A stretch of 64,000 bases of DNA from Siphonodentalium dalli (GCA_032622095.1 CP136062.1:166042090-166106089); one strand, 5' to 3'; counted from the first letter of the stretch, positions 1 to 11,984 are shown. A program made the numbers and translations. The notes: generated by a model from the letters alone, not told the origin.

Positions 1-153
1 TGATTCAACAAAATAATTGTGATTTGCAGGAGTCTAACCTGACTATGAAAACATGAAATTACCATGCATTGACTGGTCCCATAAACACCTTGCTCATAAT
101 TTTGGCTATAATTTCTGGCAATTTGCCATGGGATTGCTGGCTCTCATAATAAT

Positions 154-524
154 ATTAAAAGATGCATAATCAGAACAAACGTTCGCAAATTAATATTTCT
201 TAGGCTTCAGGGTAAAAAATATTTTATTCGAGTCCAGGAACCAACCCAGAGTCAGAGTGATCAGATATCAATATTTGAAATCTATTATATTTCACCATCA
301 GTACTTTTTAGTGGCCTGGTAAAAAGTCGATGAGAAGACGGCCCCGAACCAAACTGCGGATGAAGATGGATAACTCTAACATCCAAGTGGCTTTTGTGTG
401 TCAGATATTTGACAAACTGGCCAAATTTTGTTGAACAAAATGGTCAGCATTATTTTTGGGCATTTAATCAATTCTGATAACTGAAGTGGCATTTCAAAAA
501 ATGTTGTTGTTGTCGAATATGGGG
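154..524 (+). repeat. Dispersed repeat family R1, copy a
   Basis: This copy opens with AAAGATGCATAATC and has GATGAAGATGGATAACTC at 361-378. The same ordered blocks recur at 1405-1634, 22198-22592 (inverted) and 27372-27590. The part after 380 is shared only with the inverted copy at 22 kb, so the full repeat is at least 370 bp and the other copies are shorter. The copies differ by many substitutions and small indels, so they are old. No coding potential or clear terminal repeats are seen, and the class of element is not recognised. Confidence 0.75.
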
Positions 525-1113
525 ACCATCGAAATGGATTGAGTACCCTTAATAAAGCTGAAGGTGTCATTAATTGTCACTACATTTTGGTGCGATGGGT
601 ACCCAGCTTACAAGTGTTTTGGGTACCCACCTTACCTTCTCTGTGTATTCAGCACACATTTGATAACAAAATCTTTCAACTGACCACATGGTGCATGATC
701 TTTAAAACTATTATTCCTGCCTCGTTATCATAAATGCGTGTTTATTGGCAACATAATTCAAAGAAATGGGATAAATTCTATAACTCACAAAAGGCCAGTA
801 TGGGTGCACAAAATACATTTTTGTAAAATTGGGTAACCAACACCAAAATCTAACACGACCACAAAATATATACCTGTGTTTAAGGCAATGATAGGCAAAA
901 AAACAGAGGAGAGGCGGTGATACTTTTATTAAATTATTTCTTTAGTTTAGTTTTTTTTCGCTGGGGGGGGGGGGACCTACCAGATGCTAAACTTGTGAAA
1001 TCATCTCTACTTGATCAAGTGTGAATCAAAGGTATTTAATACTGATGTCATGACTAAAAAAAATTAAATTTGTTATATGCCTTGATCGATAAGAATACAT
1101 GCTATCATAATGA

Positions 1114-1296
1114 ATAACCCTTTCATGACAGGAGCTGCGCTGGAACGGTATGAAAAACCCTGTGCCAGTGCAGTTTCATGGGGAGCCTCGCATATATCAT
1201 ATAATTTATTGGCTCAAGTTATGTACATGTATAAAAGAATGCACTCGCACAGGGTTTTCACAAAATTTCAAGAAACTCCAGTCATGAAAGGGTTAA
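1114..1296. mobile_element. piggyBac-type MITE (175 bp)
   Basis: The element runs from 1118 to 1292 and begins CCCTTTCATGAC, ending with its inverse GTCATGAAAGGG. It is followed by TTAA and preceded by ATAA, a one-base decayed copy of a TTAA target duplication. TTAA duplications with CCC-starting inverted repeats are the known hallmark of piggyBac-type transposons. Inside is a second inverted pair, CCCTGTGCCAGTGCA and its near-complement at about 1239-1255, which recurs in the MITEs at 3917 and 38657. There is no transposase, so it would be non-autonomous. Confidence 0.75.
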
Positions 1297-1404
1297 GTGG
1301 GAAGTAAAGAACTAGAAACCATGATTGTGTTTAATGTATTTGACTTTAGGCTGGTATGACTGCTAATGGCTCTTTCCATGTCTGTTTTGAACTTTTCTGT
1401 GCAT

Positions 1405-1634
1405 TTTAAAGATGCATAATCTGATTAAGCGCCCCCTCGTTTACTATTTATTTGAATTTGGGGTAAAAACTATTTGATTCGAGTCAAGGAACCCACCTAT
1501 CATAGCTCAGAGTTATTAGATATTAATTTTTGAAAACTATTAATTTTTACCATCGAGACTTATCAGTGGCCCAGTAAACAGTCGATGAGCGACAGAATTG
1601 GACCAAATGGCAGATGAAGATGGATAACTCTAAA
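1405..1634 (+). repeat. Dispersed repeat family R1, copy b
   Basis: The copy starts TTTTAAAGATGCATAATC and ends with GATGAAGATGGATAACTC, as in the copy at 154, with about the same spacing between the blocks. It lacks the extra ~145 bp shared by the copies at 154 and 22198. It has the same orientation as copy a, 1.25 kb away. Confidence 0.7.
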
Positions 1635-1649
1635 ATCAAGAGGCTATGT

Positions 1650-2351
1650 GTTGATAATAAGGTCAAATTTAGGTTTCACTAGGGAAAAGAAAATCGGGGA
1701 AAGCTAAGTTTTTCATGGACAACGTGGCGAAAGTCCCCTAAAATCCAAGTTGAGCTTTTTTGAGATATCTTGATTTTTCTGAGTGATTCAAATTCTGAAG
1801 CATTTCCATCAGGCCGTATGCGAATGCAGTCATATATACATGTAGATCAAATAGTTCCAAATTCTTACAACCTTGATATATACACAAACAATGCTTAGTC
1901 GTGAAACATATTAGTAGAATGTATGTCCCAAAATGGCCAAAATAGAATGGAAATAAAATTTTGTCAAAAATCGAATAGCTAGTCCCATAAGAGTGACAAC
2001 ACGCTCAAAATGTGTGAGGAACAATTGATGTGAAGTATAAGAGAAACATTATATCGGGGATTTACGAAATTCTCTCTAATATATATAGTGATATAGTGAT
2101 TTTCCGATAATCGGAATCGGCGATTAGCACTCGGCGATGTCAAGGTTATAATAATTGTGAGTTCATTAGAACGAACGTAGCCATTAACTTCAGTGTTATG
2201 AATAGCCAAACATACAAACAATATAAAAATAGGAATGCATGATGGACCGCCGGCGGTTCCTAAAAAGAAGGAATTCTAATGTTACAGAAACTAAGTTTCA
2301 GCAAACTTCCAAGGTGTGGATAGCAATCACAAAATTAGCCCCCCCCCCCCC
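1650..2351. other. No recognisable feature
   Basis: AT-rich sequence with no credible coding segment. Only a short TATATATAGTGATATAGTGA stretch near 2079 and a poly-C tract of about 17 bases at 2341-2357 stand out. The poly-C tract is the insertion target of the next element. Confidence 0.4.
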
Positions 2352-3672
2352 CCCCCCACTAGAGATGGGCGGTACTCGGTATTTACCGTGCGATATCTGT
2401 ATCAGCGTAATACCATTTTTACCGTACCGAATCAAAACTAAAAATACCGTATTTTCGGTAATGAAATTATTCATGTGTTGCCAACATATGTGCGTCACCT
2501 TGTCACCGCGGCCGTGACATGCATGAATTGTATGACCATTTCAAACGTAAGCAACAAGAATCGGATAATTATGATAACTCGGTGTAACAAGTCGGTACTG
2601 CATGTGTTAGTCTATAATTTCAACATTGTTACAACATATTAATGACAATGTAACTAACATCATGAGATATGACTACTCACAGCTGGAGCATTATGTGTCA
2701 ATTTCGGTATCCGTCCAAATGGAAAATGCGTGGGCAACTCGGCATCTGTGTCCCAAGTTGGATCGAAGCATGTGGAATCGAAGCACGTGTTATGGGGGGG
2801 GGGGGTCCCCGTTCACAACAAATTGAAAACCCCACAGGTTACTTTATAATTAGACCGTGATGCAATAGCGATTGATATACGCATTGCAGATTTTTTATAC
2901 AACCTGATCTTGCCAATTGCAAATAGCATATCTTGGAAAGTTGTGCACAAATATGTTTATATCCTACTATAAATTACTTTATTAAACATATATATACTTA
3001 CCGGTTTATTATACATATGTGCCTATATCTGTAGTATATCAGACAAACAAGATCGCGTGTTAACTTTAAATTAACACTTGGGCATCGTGTGTAACAGGTA
3101 GCTTGCCTGCTGCAAATAAGAGGGACTCTTAAATTGTATACATGAATGGTATATCACGCTGCAAGGAGGAGAATATGAACCCGCGGGTTTGGGCATCTGC
3201 AGTTCGGAAATTGTCATGGCCGGTTTGCCTATTTCATGACATCGCGCCAACGTTCATAAATTTGTGAATTGTGATCACTGATTACTACTCACAATTCTAT
3301 TCACCCATGGAAATGTTACGAAAATCAATTGACACGAAAAAATATTGTAGTTATGCTCTTACTCTTTTCAAATCAGTGCGACGACATGCGTGTAAATCAT
3401 CAAAGAGATTTGTGAATATTACTTAATTACGTAGGTAATTTTGTTGCCTAATTTAGGTATTGTCATGAATGTAGTAGATCCGTGGACCGTGGTCATATAT
3501 ACATGTATATTGTTCAGCTAAAAACTTGAATTACAATAATTTACTGGGAATATCTGCTTTGATCTTATTATTTAATAGCAATACCGATTACTGTACCGAT
3601 ACAGAGGTAAATCAACGAAAATTTACTGATACCGAGATTGAAATTTCAATACCGCCCATCTCTACCCCCCAC
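2352..3672. mobile_element. Non-autonomous hAT-type transposon (1305 bp) with 8-bp TSD
   Basis: The element spans 2360-3664. The ends are a perfect 15-bp inverted repeat, TAGAGATGGGCGGTA and TACCGCCCATCTCTA. Directly outside is the 8-bp duplication CCCCCCAC at 2352-2359 and 3665-3672. An 8-bp target duplication with TAGAGATGGGC-like ends fits the hAT superfamily. Subterminal regions are rich in CGGTA/TACCG motifs at both ends, as expected of transposase-binding repeats. The interior has no long open frame, so it would rely on a transposase from elsewhere. It landed in a poly-C tract. Confidence in the boundaries is high because ends and duplication agree. Confidence 0.88.
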
Positions 3673-3803
3673 CCAGAAAGTTCAGGACTCAGAACAAATT
3701 AAATAATTGTAATAGTAATAGTGAGTTTCATTCTGCAGTCACCACACGATAAGTGATAGCCTGTACTAGTAACATCTAAGTATACTCATGTTGTCAGAAT
3801 CTC

Positions 3804-4213
3804 TATGATGCACAATCAAAGGTTGTTTAACCTTGGTTGTCGATTAAACTGTGTAAAAAACACACGGTATTCAATAATACCTGGCAATTTCCTACATCCA
3901 AAATAAATAAAGGAGATTAACCCTTTACCCAACAGAACGGCCCTGTGCCAATGCATTCTCGCATATATAAGAGAATGCATTGGCACAGGGCATAACTGTA
4001 ACTACCACAATGTGGTCAAGGAGCCGGTTCCAATGATATCCATATTTGTATGGTTCTATTGAGACAGACCGAAGATATTTTAGGCTGTTGAAGCTTTATT
4101 TGGCCGGTTTTGACCGTTTTGTTGGGTAAAGGGTTAATCGACGACGGAAATGGTAATCAAGTATCGGCTTTATCAACGGTTCGTCAATTATACGATTAAT
4201 CGTGGCACCTCTA
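3804..4213. mobile_element. hAT-like MITE remnant, interrupted by a MITE
   Basis: The right end reads CGATTAATCGTGGCACCTCTA (ending 4213). The left end near 3804, TATGATGCACAATCAAAGG, looks like a diverged inverse of it. A similar fragment lies alone at 10829-10886. No 8-bp duplication is visible, so the left boundary is uncertain. The MITE at 3917-4137 is inserted inside it. Confidence 0.4.
3917..4137. mobile_element. piggyBac-type MITE (213 bp) with TTAA TSD
   Basis: TTAA (3917-3920) and TTAA (4134-4137) flank inverted ends CCCTTTACCCAACA and TGTTGGGTAAAGGG (the latter with one mismatch in the spacer). A 50-bp internal hairpin has arms CCTGTGCCAATGCATTCTC and GAGAATGCATTGGCACAGG. That hairpin is also in the MITE at 38657, although the outer ends differ. 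No coding capacity. Confidence 0.85.
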
Positions 4214-5641
4214 AGCTTGCGTTCATGTTTTGAGAAGCCCGAGAAAACCGATATCGAATACAACAGTTTGCCTTCAAAATCGTCATTGTTTTGGCTCAGT
4301 CTTTTATTTCATATCCATTTCTGCAAAATTAATTTGAAGTTTCCCTTTGAATTGGTGTCTTCGGTTCGAGAATTGTGAATCAAACAATATTGAGTGCATT
4401 TTGTTTCGGCTGAAATATTGTTACAGCATTCAATTATTTCCATGATTGTGAAATATCTATATAACTGTTGTGAAAACATTATATAACTCAGAAAGTTCAA
4501 CTCGGACTTTAGGGAACTTTACGTGACACATCTGTGATGTTATGGCTAAATATAAAAAAAATCAGACCCCCCCCCCCCCCGATTTATTTCCTTACTTTTC
4601 CACTTTCATGTCTTATGTGCCTGGACTATAAAGGGAGACTGTATGCCAATTTCAATAAATTACAGATAACAACACAGATCTACTTTCGACAAGAAATAGA
4701 AAAATAATGAATTTGTGTCGAAGATGTTTACTGTAAATGTTCAGGTTAAAGACATATTATGGATTTGTTCGAGTTTATGAAAAGTTAGTATTCAGGTGTT
4801 ATGCCAACCTGGAGAATGTAGTATTCTACTAACAGCGCTGAAAATTTCAAAGAAATCGACCGTACCACTCAATAGAAAACATCAAAACTAAGCTCAATTG
4901 TAAATATTTACATCTGGATTCGAGATGCAACAATCGGCGACAAACAAACAAAAATGATTTTGCCATCCAGAGTCAGTGCATTTAATTAATATATCAGAAT
5001 GATGGTAGGTGTTGACAATTTGGATTAATATTCGTAAAAAGAACAACTTTGAGTAAGAATATTCTCCATTTCTATTGGATCACCCTACTGGAGTGTTTCA
5101 CATCTCTTTAACAGGTTATCATAAAATTAATTTTATAATTTAACTTATATTTACCATAGTTTATGAATCACTCCATAAAATACACATGTAAGTTTAGAAT
5201 TGCCCTGTAACGATGTAATCATGCAAATTAATTGGACAGTCAATTTAACAACATTTTGCACAGACCGAATACAAATTTATGACACCCACTGAAAGTGACT
5301 ACAATAAAATTTACAAATTTCTGGGACAAGTACTTCTGTATGCATATAATGTAGCATTTTATTTATTATATGCGATACATTTTCCTGAAAATTGTACAAT
5401 AATATTCTCGATGAAAAGTTAGAGTTCAAATTTTATTGCATCAAGTAAATCAAATCTCGGCATGACACCAAAGGCAAAGGAAGCCACATCAGAAGTGGAG
5501 AGTACCGTCTGATGAGAGAACAGGCTGACAGATGGCAGGGCTCAATTTAACAAGATTCGCATCACAATTTGTGATGCAATTTCCAATTTTTGCAACCAAT
5601 TTACAATGAAAAAACATGCATTAGTAGGGAATACTATACAT
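4214..5641. other. No gene seen
   Basis: AT-rich, with a poly-C tract near 4567-4580. I find no conserved protein segment and no repeat shared with other parts of the window. Confidence 0.4.
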
Positions 5642-6028
5642 ACACAGAACGACACGATACGCGGAAGGATAGCTAGCGCCTCGAGTTCTATCCTTCTGTG
5701 ACACTGTATCAAGAAACCCATTTACACATCGTGTCATTCTGTGTTTATTACATGCTTTGCGTCCTAGAATCCGTGCAGTAAACATACAGACTTAGAAAGG
5801 TTTATTTAGGCACATAGAGGGCGTGTTTTGTCATGTGTGATGATGCTTTTATTTTATAGTTCCGGTTCCATGTTTGAGGCGAATGTCATGTACGTTATTT
5901 TACGTCAACGAGATGCATATGGAACGTACGTTCAATAATGCATATGGAACATACATTCCATACGTATCTGTAAATATGGAACAGCAATAACACTGTACTT
6001 CTGGGAACAAGCTTGTAATAAATAATCT
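5642..6028 (+). repeat. Left arm of a long inverted repeat, with terminal hairpin
   Basis: This segment is the inverse of 9018-9438. The match runs through the blocks around GGAACAGCAATAACACTGTA (about 5978) and GCGTCCTAGAATCCGTGC (about 5759). Its outer 103 bp (5642-5744) is a partial hairpin, which begins ACACAGAACGACACGAT and ends with the inverse. One hairpin arm has lost about 45 bp compared with the right copy. Confidence 0.75.
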
Positions 6029-6429
6029 ACCCAGTAATACAAAATTGTATCCAAATTAAAACGATTACATTGACCCATTGGTCTACATTGCACTGCATAC
6101 ACTGTTAACTAGTGGTTACTTATAGGCATGACATCGGGGCATAGTACTGATTACATACACACCATACCTGTCCCGCGCTTTGGCGATTCGATTCGTCAAT
6201 GAAAGTAAATAAATATCAAGGTTAGACGATAAATCACCTACCACATATGTCTGGCCAATAAAGCTGCTCTCTGGCATGCATGGCCCTCTATCTAGCTAAA
6301 GTGTTGTTATTCTGCACAGGCTGTGGTTGTTTCACCAAATACAACAAGCAGTCATCGACAGTGGTGGCCCCAGCGTAGATGGGCAAGGTTGAGGAAGAGC
6401 ATTTTCAAAATATGCTGAAAAATAATTGA

Positions 6430-7050
6430 AATCAGTTAATATTTGTTTGAGATATCCTAAGATCCATTTCAAGTTGCTTCTATAACAAAACAAGATGAAA
6501 ATCAAATGGCAATAACTCCAGTGAAAAGTGTGTGGCTGGGATGGTTCACGGTCTTGTTTCTTGGTGCTGCTTGTCGAAAAATGATGATCAAAGGAACATA
6601 ACTCTTGTGAAAATGTCTGGCCAGGCCTAGATTGCAAACTCCAGATCTGGTCTTGCTCGTAAACTAAAATACCGAAAATCTTTCAAATTCTTTGATAACT
6701 GTTCAACATAAACCCCACACAATTTTTCCCTGGATGCTATACACCAAAAAATGACTCAAAGGGCCATAACTATGGCAAAAATGTCTGGCCAGACCTAGTT
6801 TGTAAGCTCATTTAAGATATTCCTCTTGTGACAAATATCAAAAATCTGTAAATAATTTTTCAAAATAACACCCGGACAACTTTTCAAAGGTGATCAATGC
6901 CAAAAAATGTAAATTAAAAGGTCGTAACCAGTGAAAATGTCAATCCAAGCCTAGTTTGCAAACTCATTTCAAATATTCACCTTGTGAACTCAAATACCGG
7001 TAATACAAAAATAAAATCTGGATAATTGTTCAATCAAACTCATGGACATC
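6430..7050. repeat. Degenerate tandem repeat, ~160-bp unit
   Basis: The block ATGTCTGGCCAGACCTAGTT recurs in diverged form near 6613, 6780 and 6937, spaced 157-167 bp. Between them are recurring CATAACT..GGCAAAA and CAAACTCATTT blocks. About four units are recognisable. Units built around a 'CATAACT' block also appear, in inverse form, inside the 1435-bp satellite, so they may belong to a wide family. No coding function is inferred. Confidence 0.6.
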
Positions 7051-7554
7051 ATTTTGGGACGAACTGAACACAATTATATAAATATTTGACTCCAACTTAA
7101 TGATGACCTGTATGTTTTTATTTAAAAGGTGAACCAAATATCAAAAGATTCTTTTGAAGATTGCTCCATTTAGCATTTATACAACATGAATATTATGATT
7201 TCTAAGCCAAATGAAAGTGTCAATGACACTGACACTATTGCTAAATTTGGATTTGGTATAATATCATGTGTTTAATACAGTCAATGGATGTTATTAATAT
7301 AAACAAGAATGCTTTATTTAATTGGAATTAATTTTAGCTATTAAGAATGTCTTTTCCGATATATCGGTTGCAGAATGGAATATACCTTAGGTTAACAGTT
7401 AACAGCTGCAAGCCATATCTGGCACATTAGGAGCAAACTCCAATTCTTCATTCCTTAAGCCGAAGTCAGCCTAAAAAGGAAATAAATGTTCATGTTGATG
7501 TATATACATGTAGTTTACTACCAAATTATTGTTTTCTTCTTTATATATACAACT

Positions 7555-8275
7555 AGCAGGTGGATCGACCCGACTTCGTCCGGGCTGTTTCCCCTCTGCT
7601 TTTTGGCGAATTGCGCGATGTGACATTGAATTGTCCATTTTGAAGGTCAAGGTCAGGTGGGGTCACGATTTGACCCGCCCAAAACACTGCCCGGACAAAA
7701 GAACCCGACAAAAGTACCCGTCAAAATCAATCCGGTTTTACCCGATTTGACCTTGAATTGATGATTTTGAAGGTCAAGGTCAGGTCGGGGTCACGATTTG
7801 ACCCATCCAAAACTCAGTGGACAAACGTAACCCCATGTATCAAATTTCGTGGAAATCCCGTCAAAATTCGCGATTTGACCTTGAAATGACCCAATTTCAA
7901 GGTCACGTCGCACTGGCAAATTAATAGGCCCATACCACTCCACGGCCGAAAGTACCCCGACATACCAAGTTTCATCGAAATCCCGTGATATTCGGGTGTT
8001 TGACGTTGAAATGACCCATTTCAAGGTCACATTGCACAGGCAAATTAATAGGCCTATGCCACTCCCCAACCGAAAGTACCCCCACATACAAAGTTTCATC
8101 GAAATCCCGTGATATTCTGGCGTTTTACGTTGAAATTACCCGATGTCAAGGTCACGTCGCACGGGCAAATTAATAGGCCTATGTCACTTCCCCGCAGAAA
8201 ATAGCCCCACACACCAAGTTTCATCGAAATCGGGTCGACACACACACAGACAGATCTTCCAAAATATATAATAGA
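7555..8275. repeat. Degenerate tandem repeat, 123-130-bp unit
   Basis: About five units contain AAGGTCA[CA]..GTC blocks at about 7641, 7771, 7896, 8020 and 8143. Each is followed by CAAATTAATAGGCC in the last three and by CAAGTTTCATCGAAATC. The array ends in GACACACACACAGACAGATC followed by an AT-rich tail. This resembles the 3' end of many dispersed invertebrate repeats. The open frames here (including about 100 codons on the minus strand) come from the repeat structure. Confidence 0.65.
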
Positions 8276-9017
8276 TAATCTTTACATATAATCAAACCAT
8301 ATATCCATGTTTCATAACTTGAAAATAAATTGAATAACAAAATTTAAACAATTTAATGAAAATAAAACGAAAAGATGAACGAAAAAAAAGTTTCCAATGG
8401 GTGGGGATCTGAAATAGTGTTGTAGGTTTTCAAGAAAATATGTAATGCGGCTAAAATAGGCATATAATTACCATTTGCAATGTGGAAAGTTTCAAATTTG
8501 ACAACTAGAGCAATTTATTGATCGATCATTTTCAGTAAATCAAGTTTCGCATAATGTCAGTGCTGAGTTGCATTAGCCTATTTTGTAGTATCTTATAATT
8601 TACATTTATTTACGTTGACATTTGAATAATTTTGTGTTATTTGCAAACTCCTAGTCTCGGTTGTGACAGAGTTCAAAATGATGTTGGAAAAATATCAAAG
8701 ACGGCACAATAAATGAGCCCTTCAAGAAACATATCATTCCGAGTTGATAATAAATAAATATTTATGAGGAAGCATTGGAATGCCCAGACATGACAGAGAA
8801 TCAACAACATAATAGTACCAGCATCACCACCTTAATTAAATGCCTGACACGTTGTCAAAGGGAGACACACCTGTGTATTGTTATCACTTGGCTGAGTGGC
8901 CATACCTATATCAATATTATGCTCACTTCATGACAAGTGAATGTCAGTATCACCCCTGTGTACGTGGTATCAACAAAGCTGAGGGTATCACCAAAGCCGA
9001 GAAAATGGGAAACTCAT
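8276..9017. other. No recognisable feature
   Basis: Unique AT-rich sequence between the tandem repeats and the right inverted arm. No support for coding or RNA genes. Confidence 0.35.
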
Positions 9018-9438
9018 TTTCAAGTTTATTACACGCTTGTTCCTAGAAGTACAGTGTTATTGCTGTTCCATATTTCAAATCCGTATGGAACGTACGTTCC
9101 ATACACATCTCTTTGACGTAAAATGATGTACACGACATTCGCATCAACCATGAAACTGGAAATATTTAAATAAAAGAATCATCACACATGACAAACACGC
9201 CTTGTATGAACCTAAATAAGCCTTCTAATCCTGTATTTTTAATGCACGAATTCTAGGACGCAAAGCGAGTACAAAACACAGAACGACACGATGTGTAAAT
9301 GGGTTTGTTGATATGGCACTCGTGCTGTCGCGGAAGGATAGAATGAGAGGCGCTTGCGCCTCGATTCTATCCTTCCGCGACAGCACGGATACTCGTTCCG
9401 TATCGACAAACCCATTTACACATCGTGTTGTTCTGTGT
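9018..9438 (-). repeat. Right arm of the long inverted repeat, ending in a 163-bp palindrome
   Basis: Inverse of 5642-6028. Its outer part (9276-9438) is a near-perfect 163-bp palindrome. The arms read ACACAGAACGACACGATG, then AAATGGGTTTGT, then GCTGTCGCGGAAGGATAG, and meet at GGCGCTTGCGCC. With the left arm it bounds a 3.8-kb segment like a foldback element. No matching target duplication is visible outside the ends. Two independent insertions of one ~400-bp element in opposite orientation would look the same. Confidence 0.75.
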
Positions 9439-10526
9439 ATATATGATATGGGGATATGTTTGTTTCTGATCATAAAACAGACAATGAACATTGTCTGTCC
9501 ACACAAAGCAGGAGTCTTTATCCACCAGTTTTCCAAATCAGTTTTCCCAGATCAAACCATTTAATATATCTTTTGGCGAAACTTTTTTCAATAGTGTTTT
9601 TGCTCACTCAAATTTTCGAGAACATCCACCCACTAGTATAGTTCCTGGACTTCCACGCTTCCAAAACAAATGCCGGTATATAGTTGTATCTGTCAATGAA
9701 GCATAGGATAGAACAGAATTTTTAAAATCAGTTTCGTTCTCAAAATCCGCGCAATATGCAGGGACCACTGTCGGTCCAGAAAGATGTTAACATCGCAGAT
9801 GAAGATGTCACCAAACGCTGAGCTTCTGTGCAGTAAAATTTGTATCACTTAAGGAGTTCTGATGAGTTTTAAAGTGTTTTTATGTGTATCTGAGGCTGAT
9901 AAATTGGACTGTGAATGTCATCTGAAATATGAATCCATAACATAGGCGAAATATTGTGTGCATATCTATTATGAATGTAATTCAATTGAAATTAATTGAA
10001 CATCCATCAAGCATTCAGATTTGCGATGCCTTGATCACACACAGTGAATACTATCGTTCGTATGCATGCAGCTAACCGGATATTCGTTTAGTATTAACAT
10101 GCTTGGAGTTTGTATATAGACCACACATGCAGGACGATAGGATGATTTTACAGACTTTATGACTCGTTACCACTCGAGTAGACTGTTACGCGACAACGAA
10201 ATGACAATGAATCATCTTATCGAATACGCATATATCGTATAGCTACAAACTATACAATTATGGCTTTTTAAAGAGTCATCAGATAATATTGTAACGATTC
10301 TATGTTAACCCGACACATCCATACACATATGATCGCAATGTGCTATGTGCGGAACATGTGTGTGCCTTCTTATCTGGAGGTCGATGGGCCTATTTATTGT
10401 GTCTATATGTAGCACATGTATAGTCAACTTACCAAGCTACAAAACCATGTTTAAACAGAATCAAACCCGACCATGCAGTTTTGATAAATGAACGTATTAT
10501 TGCGAAGGTGCCCAGGGGGTCCTCTA
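9439..10526. other. No recognisable feature
   Basis: No repeat or gene recognised. A 22-codon open stretch near 9755-9822 lies after a possible AG acceptor but has no other support. Confidence 0.3.
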
Positions 10527-10588
10527 ATGTAAGCCCACTAGTCCCAAGATTTTGTGTCAAAACAATCACCCTAGCCCTGGGCTTACAC
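10527..10588. repeat. Short inverted repeat
   Basis: TGTAAGCCCA and TGGGCTTACA lie about 40 bp apart. This is a possible small hairpin or MITE remnant; there is no clear target duplication. Confidence 0.35.
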
Positions 10589-10828
10589 AGTACTAGTAGA
10601 TAGTCAATGCAGCTACTCACAGCTTGTGTTTTCGGTTTGGCACCTCAGATAGCATCCTCAGTCAATTGCTGCCTGAAATTAAATAATAAATCTGTATTAC
10701 CCTATTGTAGTCCTGAAAAAAGTGGCTTTCATATGACATTTGTTTCTTTTATCTTTTATTTTGTAGATCTTGATAGGCCTCAATGAGTCAATTATTAAGA
10801 CATATTTGTTGGTCTTAGCAAGCAGCAG

Positions 10829-10886
10829 TCTACGATAATCGAAAATCGGTCGTCAATAATCAATTATAATCGATTAATCGTGCCTA
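10829..10886. repeat. Solo fragment of the hAT-like end
   Basis: The sequence around CGATTAATCGTGCC resembles the right end of the element at 3804-4213 but is not paired with a second end here. Confidence 0.35.
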
Positions 10887-11189
10887 TTATCAATAACAGT
10901 GGAAGTATTCCATAATATGGCCTATTGGCTGGGTGTTGGTTAAACAACTCGGCTGGTGTAATTTTTACGTTAATAATGTGCACCATAAACCACCGGTAAT
11001 CACTAATGAGCACAAACCATGGGAACAGCTCAAACTTGACTTTCTCAAGTTGAAGTAAAAACAGCACAAACCTGAATTTAACTCTTTTAGTCTTTTACAT
11101 TTTCCATTCCCTATTAGAGGAATCATATGCATCAGTATGTCACACACAATTCAGTTTCAATTGATACAAGGCAAGCAATGTATACTCAC

Positions 11190-11273
11190 TGCGATTATTT
11201 GTACATCAATTGCTTCACCCATGTCACTGACATCACTGACTTCACTTAAACTTGATACACTACGAAAATCATC
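11190..11273 (-). CDS. Candidate internal exon, unknown gene
   Basis: On the minus strand an 84-nt segment is bounded by a good acceptor (TTTTGTTTCAG, just above 11273) and a consensus donor (GTGAGT at 11184-11189). Only one frame is open. It reads DDFRSVSSLSEVSDVSDMGE followed by AIDVQIIA, a serine- and acid-rich sequence ending at phase 0. A further minus-strand segment, 10621-10672, also has a good acceptor and a GTGAGT donor. However, it is closed in all frames and would end the protein after four residues, so it could be an alternative or non-coding exon. I do not recognise the family. The evidence is splice context and base composition only, and chance remains possible. Confidence 0.33.
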
Positions 11274-11373
11274 CTGAAACAAAAGTTTACCAAAAGCAAA
11301 TGGATAAATTTATTTTCTCATCACATGTGACAAATATTTGTAGCTCATATATATGTCAAACATCGCATCAATA

Positions 11374-11453
11374 TACCGTAAATTTCGGTGGATAAGTCAC
11401 ATCTTTCTAACCCAATTTCCCCTATTAAAATCCACCTGTGACTTATAGACCGG
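11374..11453. repeat. Hairpin with ACCGTAAATTTCGGTG end
   Basis: GGTGGATAAGTCACA and TGTGACTTATAGACC form inverted arms around a ~30-bp loop, with ACCGTAAATTTC before the first arm. The pattern resembles ends of widespread animal MITEs, but no full element is delimited. Confidence 0.4.
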
Positions 11454-11984
11454 TAAGTCAATGAGGAGCACATTTTTAGCCAAATTTTGAGGTAAACAAC
11501 TGGGACAAAATGCCGACGCAAACTAAATCCAACACGATAGGATGATACAATTCAGTATAAAATAAATAAACACCCCAATCTTCACTGTTTGTCTTTATTT
11601 TATTCCGTATATGGCATATAAGTGTATAAATGTTTGCATCCTGTACTTGGTTTAAACATTAATTTGGTTACATTCAACATGCTCGGAATTAGGTTAAAAT
11701 ATACTTATGTTGTTTTGTTTACTTTTGATGACTAAATAAAATACTAGACACACGTTAAAATTTAATTATTTCTGGTTTATTATATTAAAGTTATGTAGAA
11801 CACACCAGTGGGGTGATCACATAGAAATGGAATAAAATCTTGATCAAAGTACCGGTAGTTATTCTTACAAATTTATAAACCAAATTGACAATGCACATCG
11901 TTTTGACAGGGAGCATTACAAAGTCCAAACAAGGGGTACGCATATAAGATGCTTTTGGCAGTCCAACCCGGTGTGACTAATTAC

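Noticed and set aside
7791-8099. 102-codon minus-strand frame as a gene
   Set aside because: It lies wholly in the 123-130-bp tandem repeat and reads as a repeated peptide.
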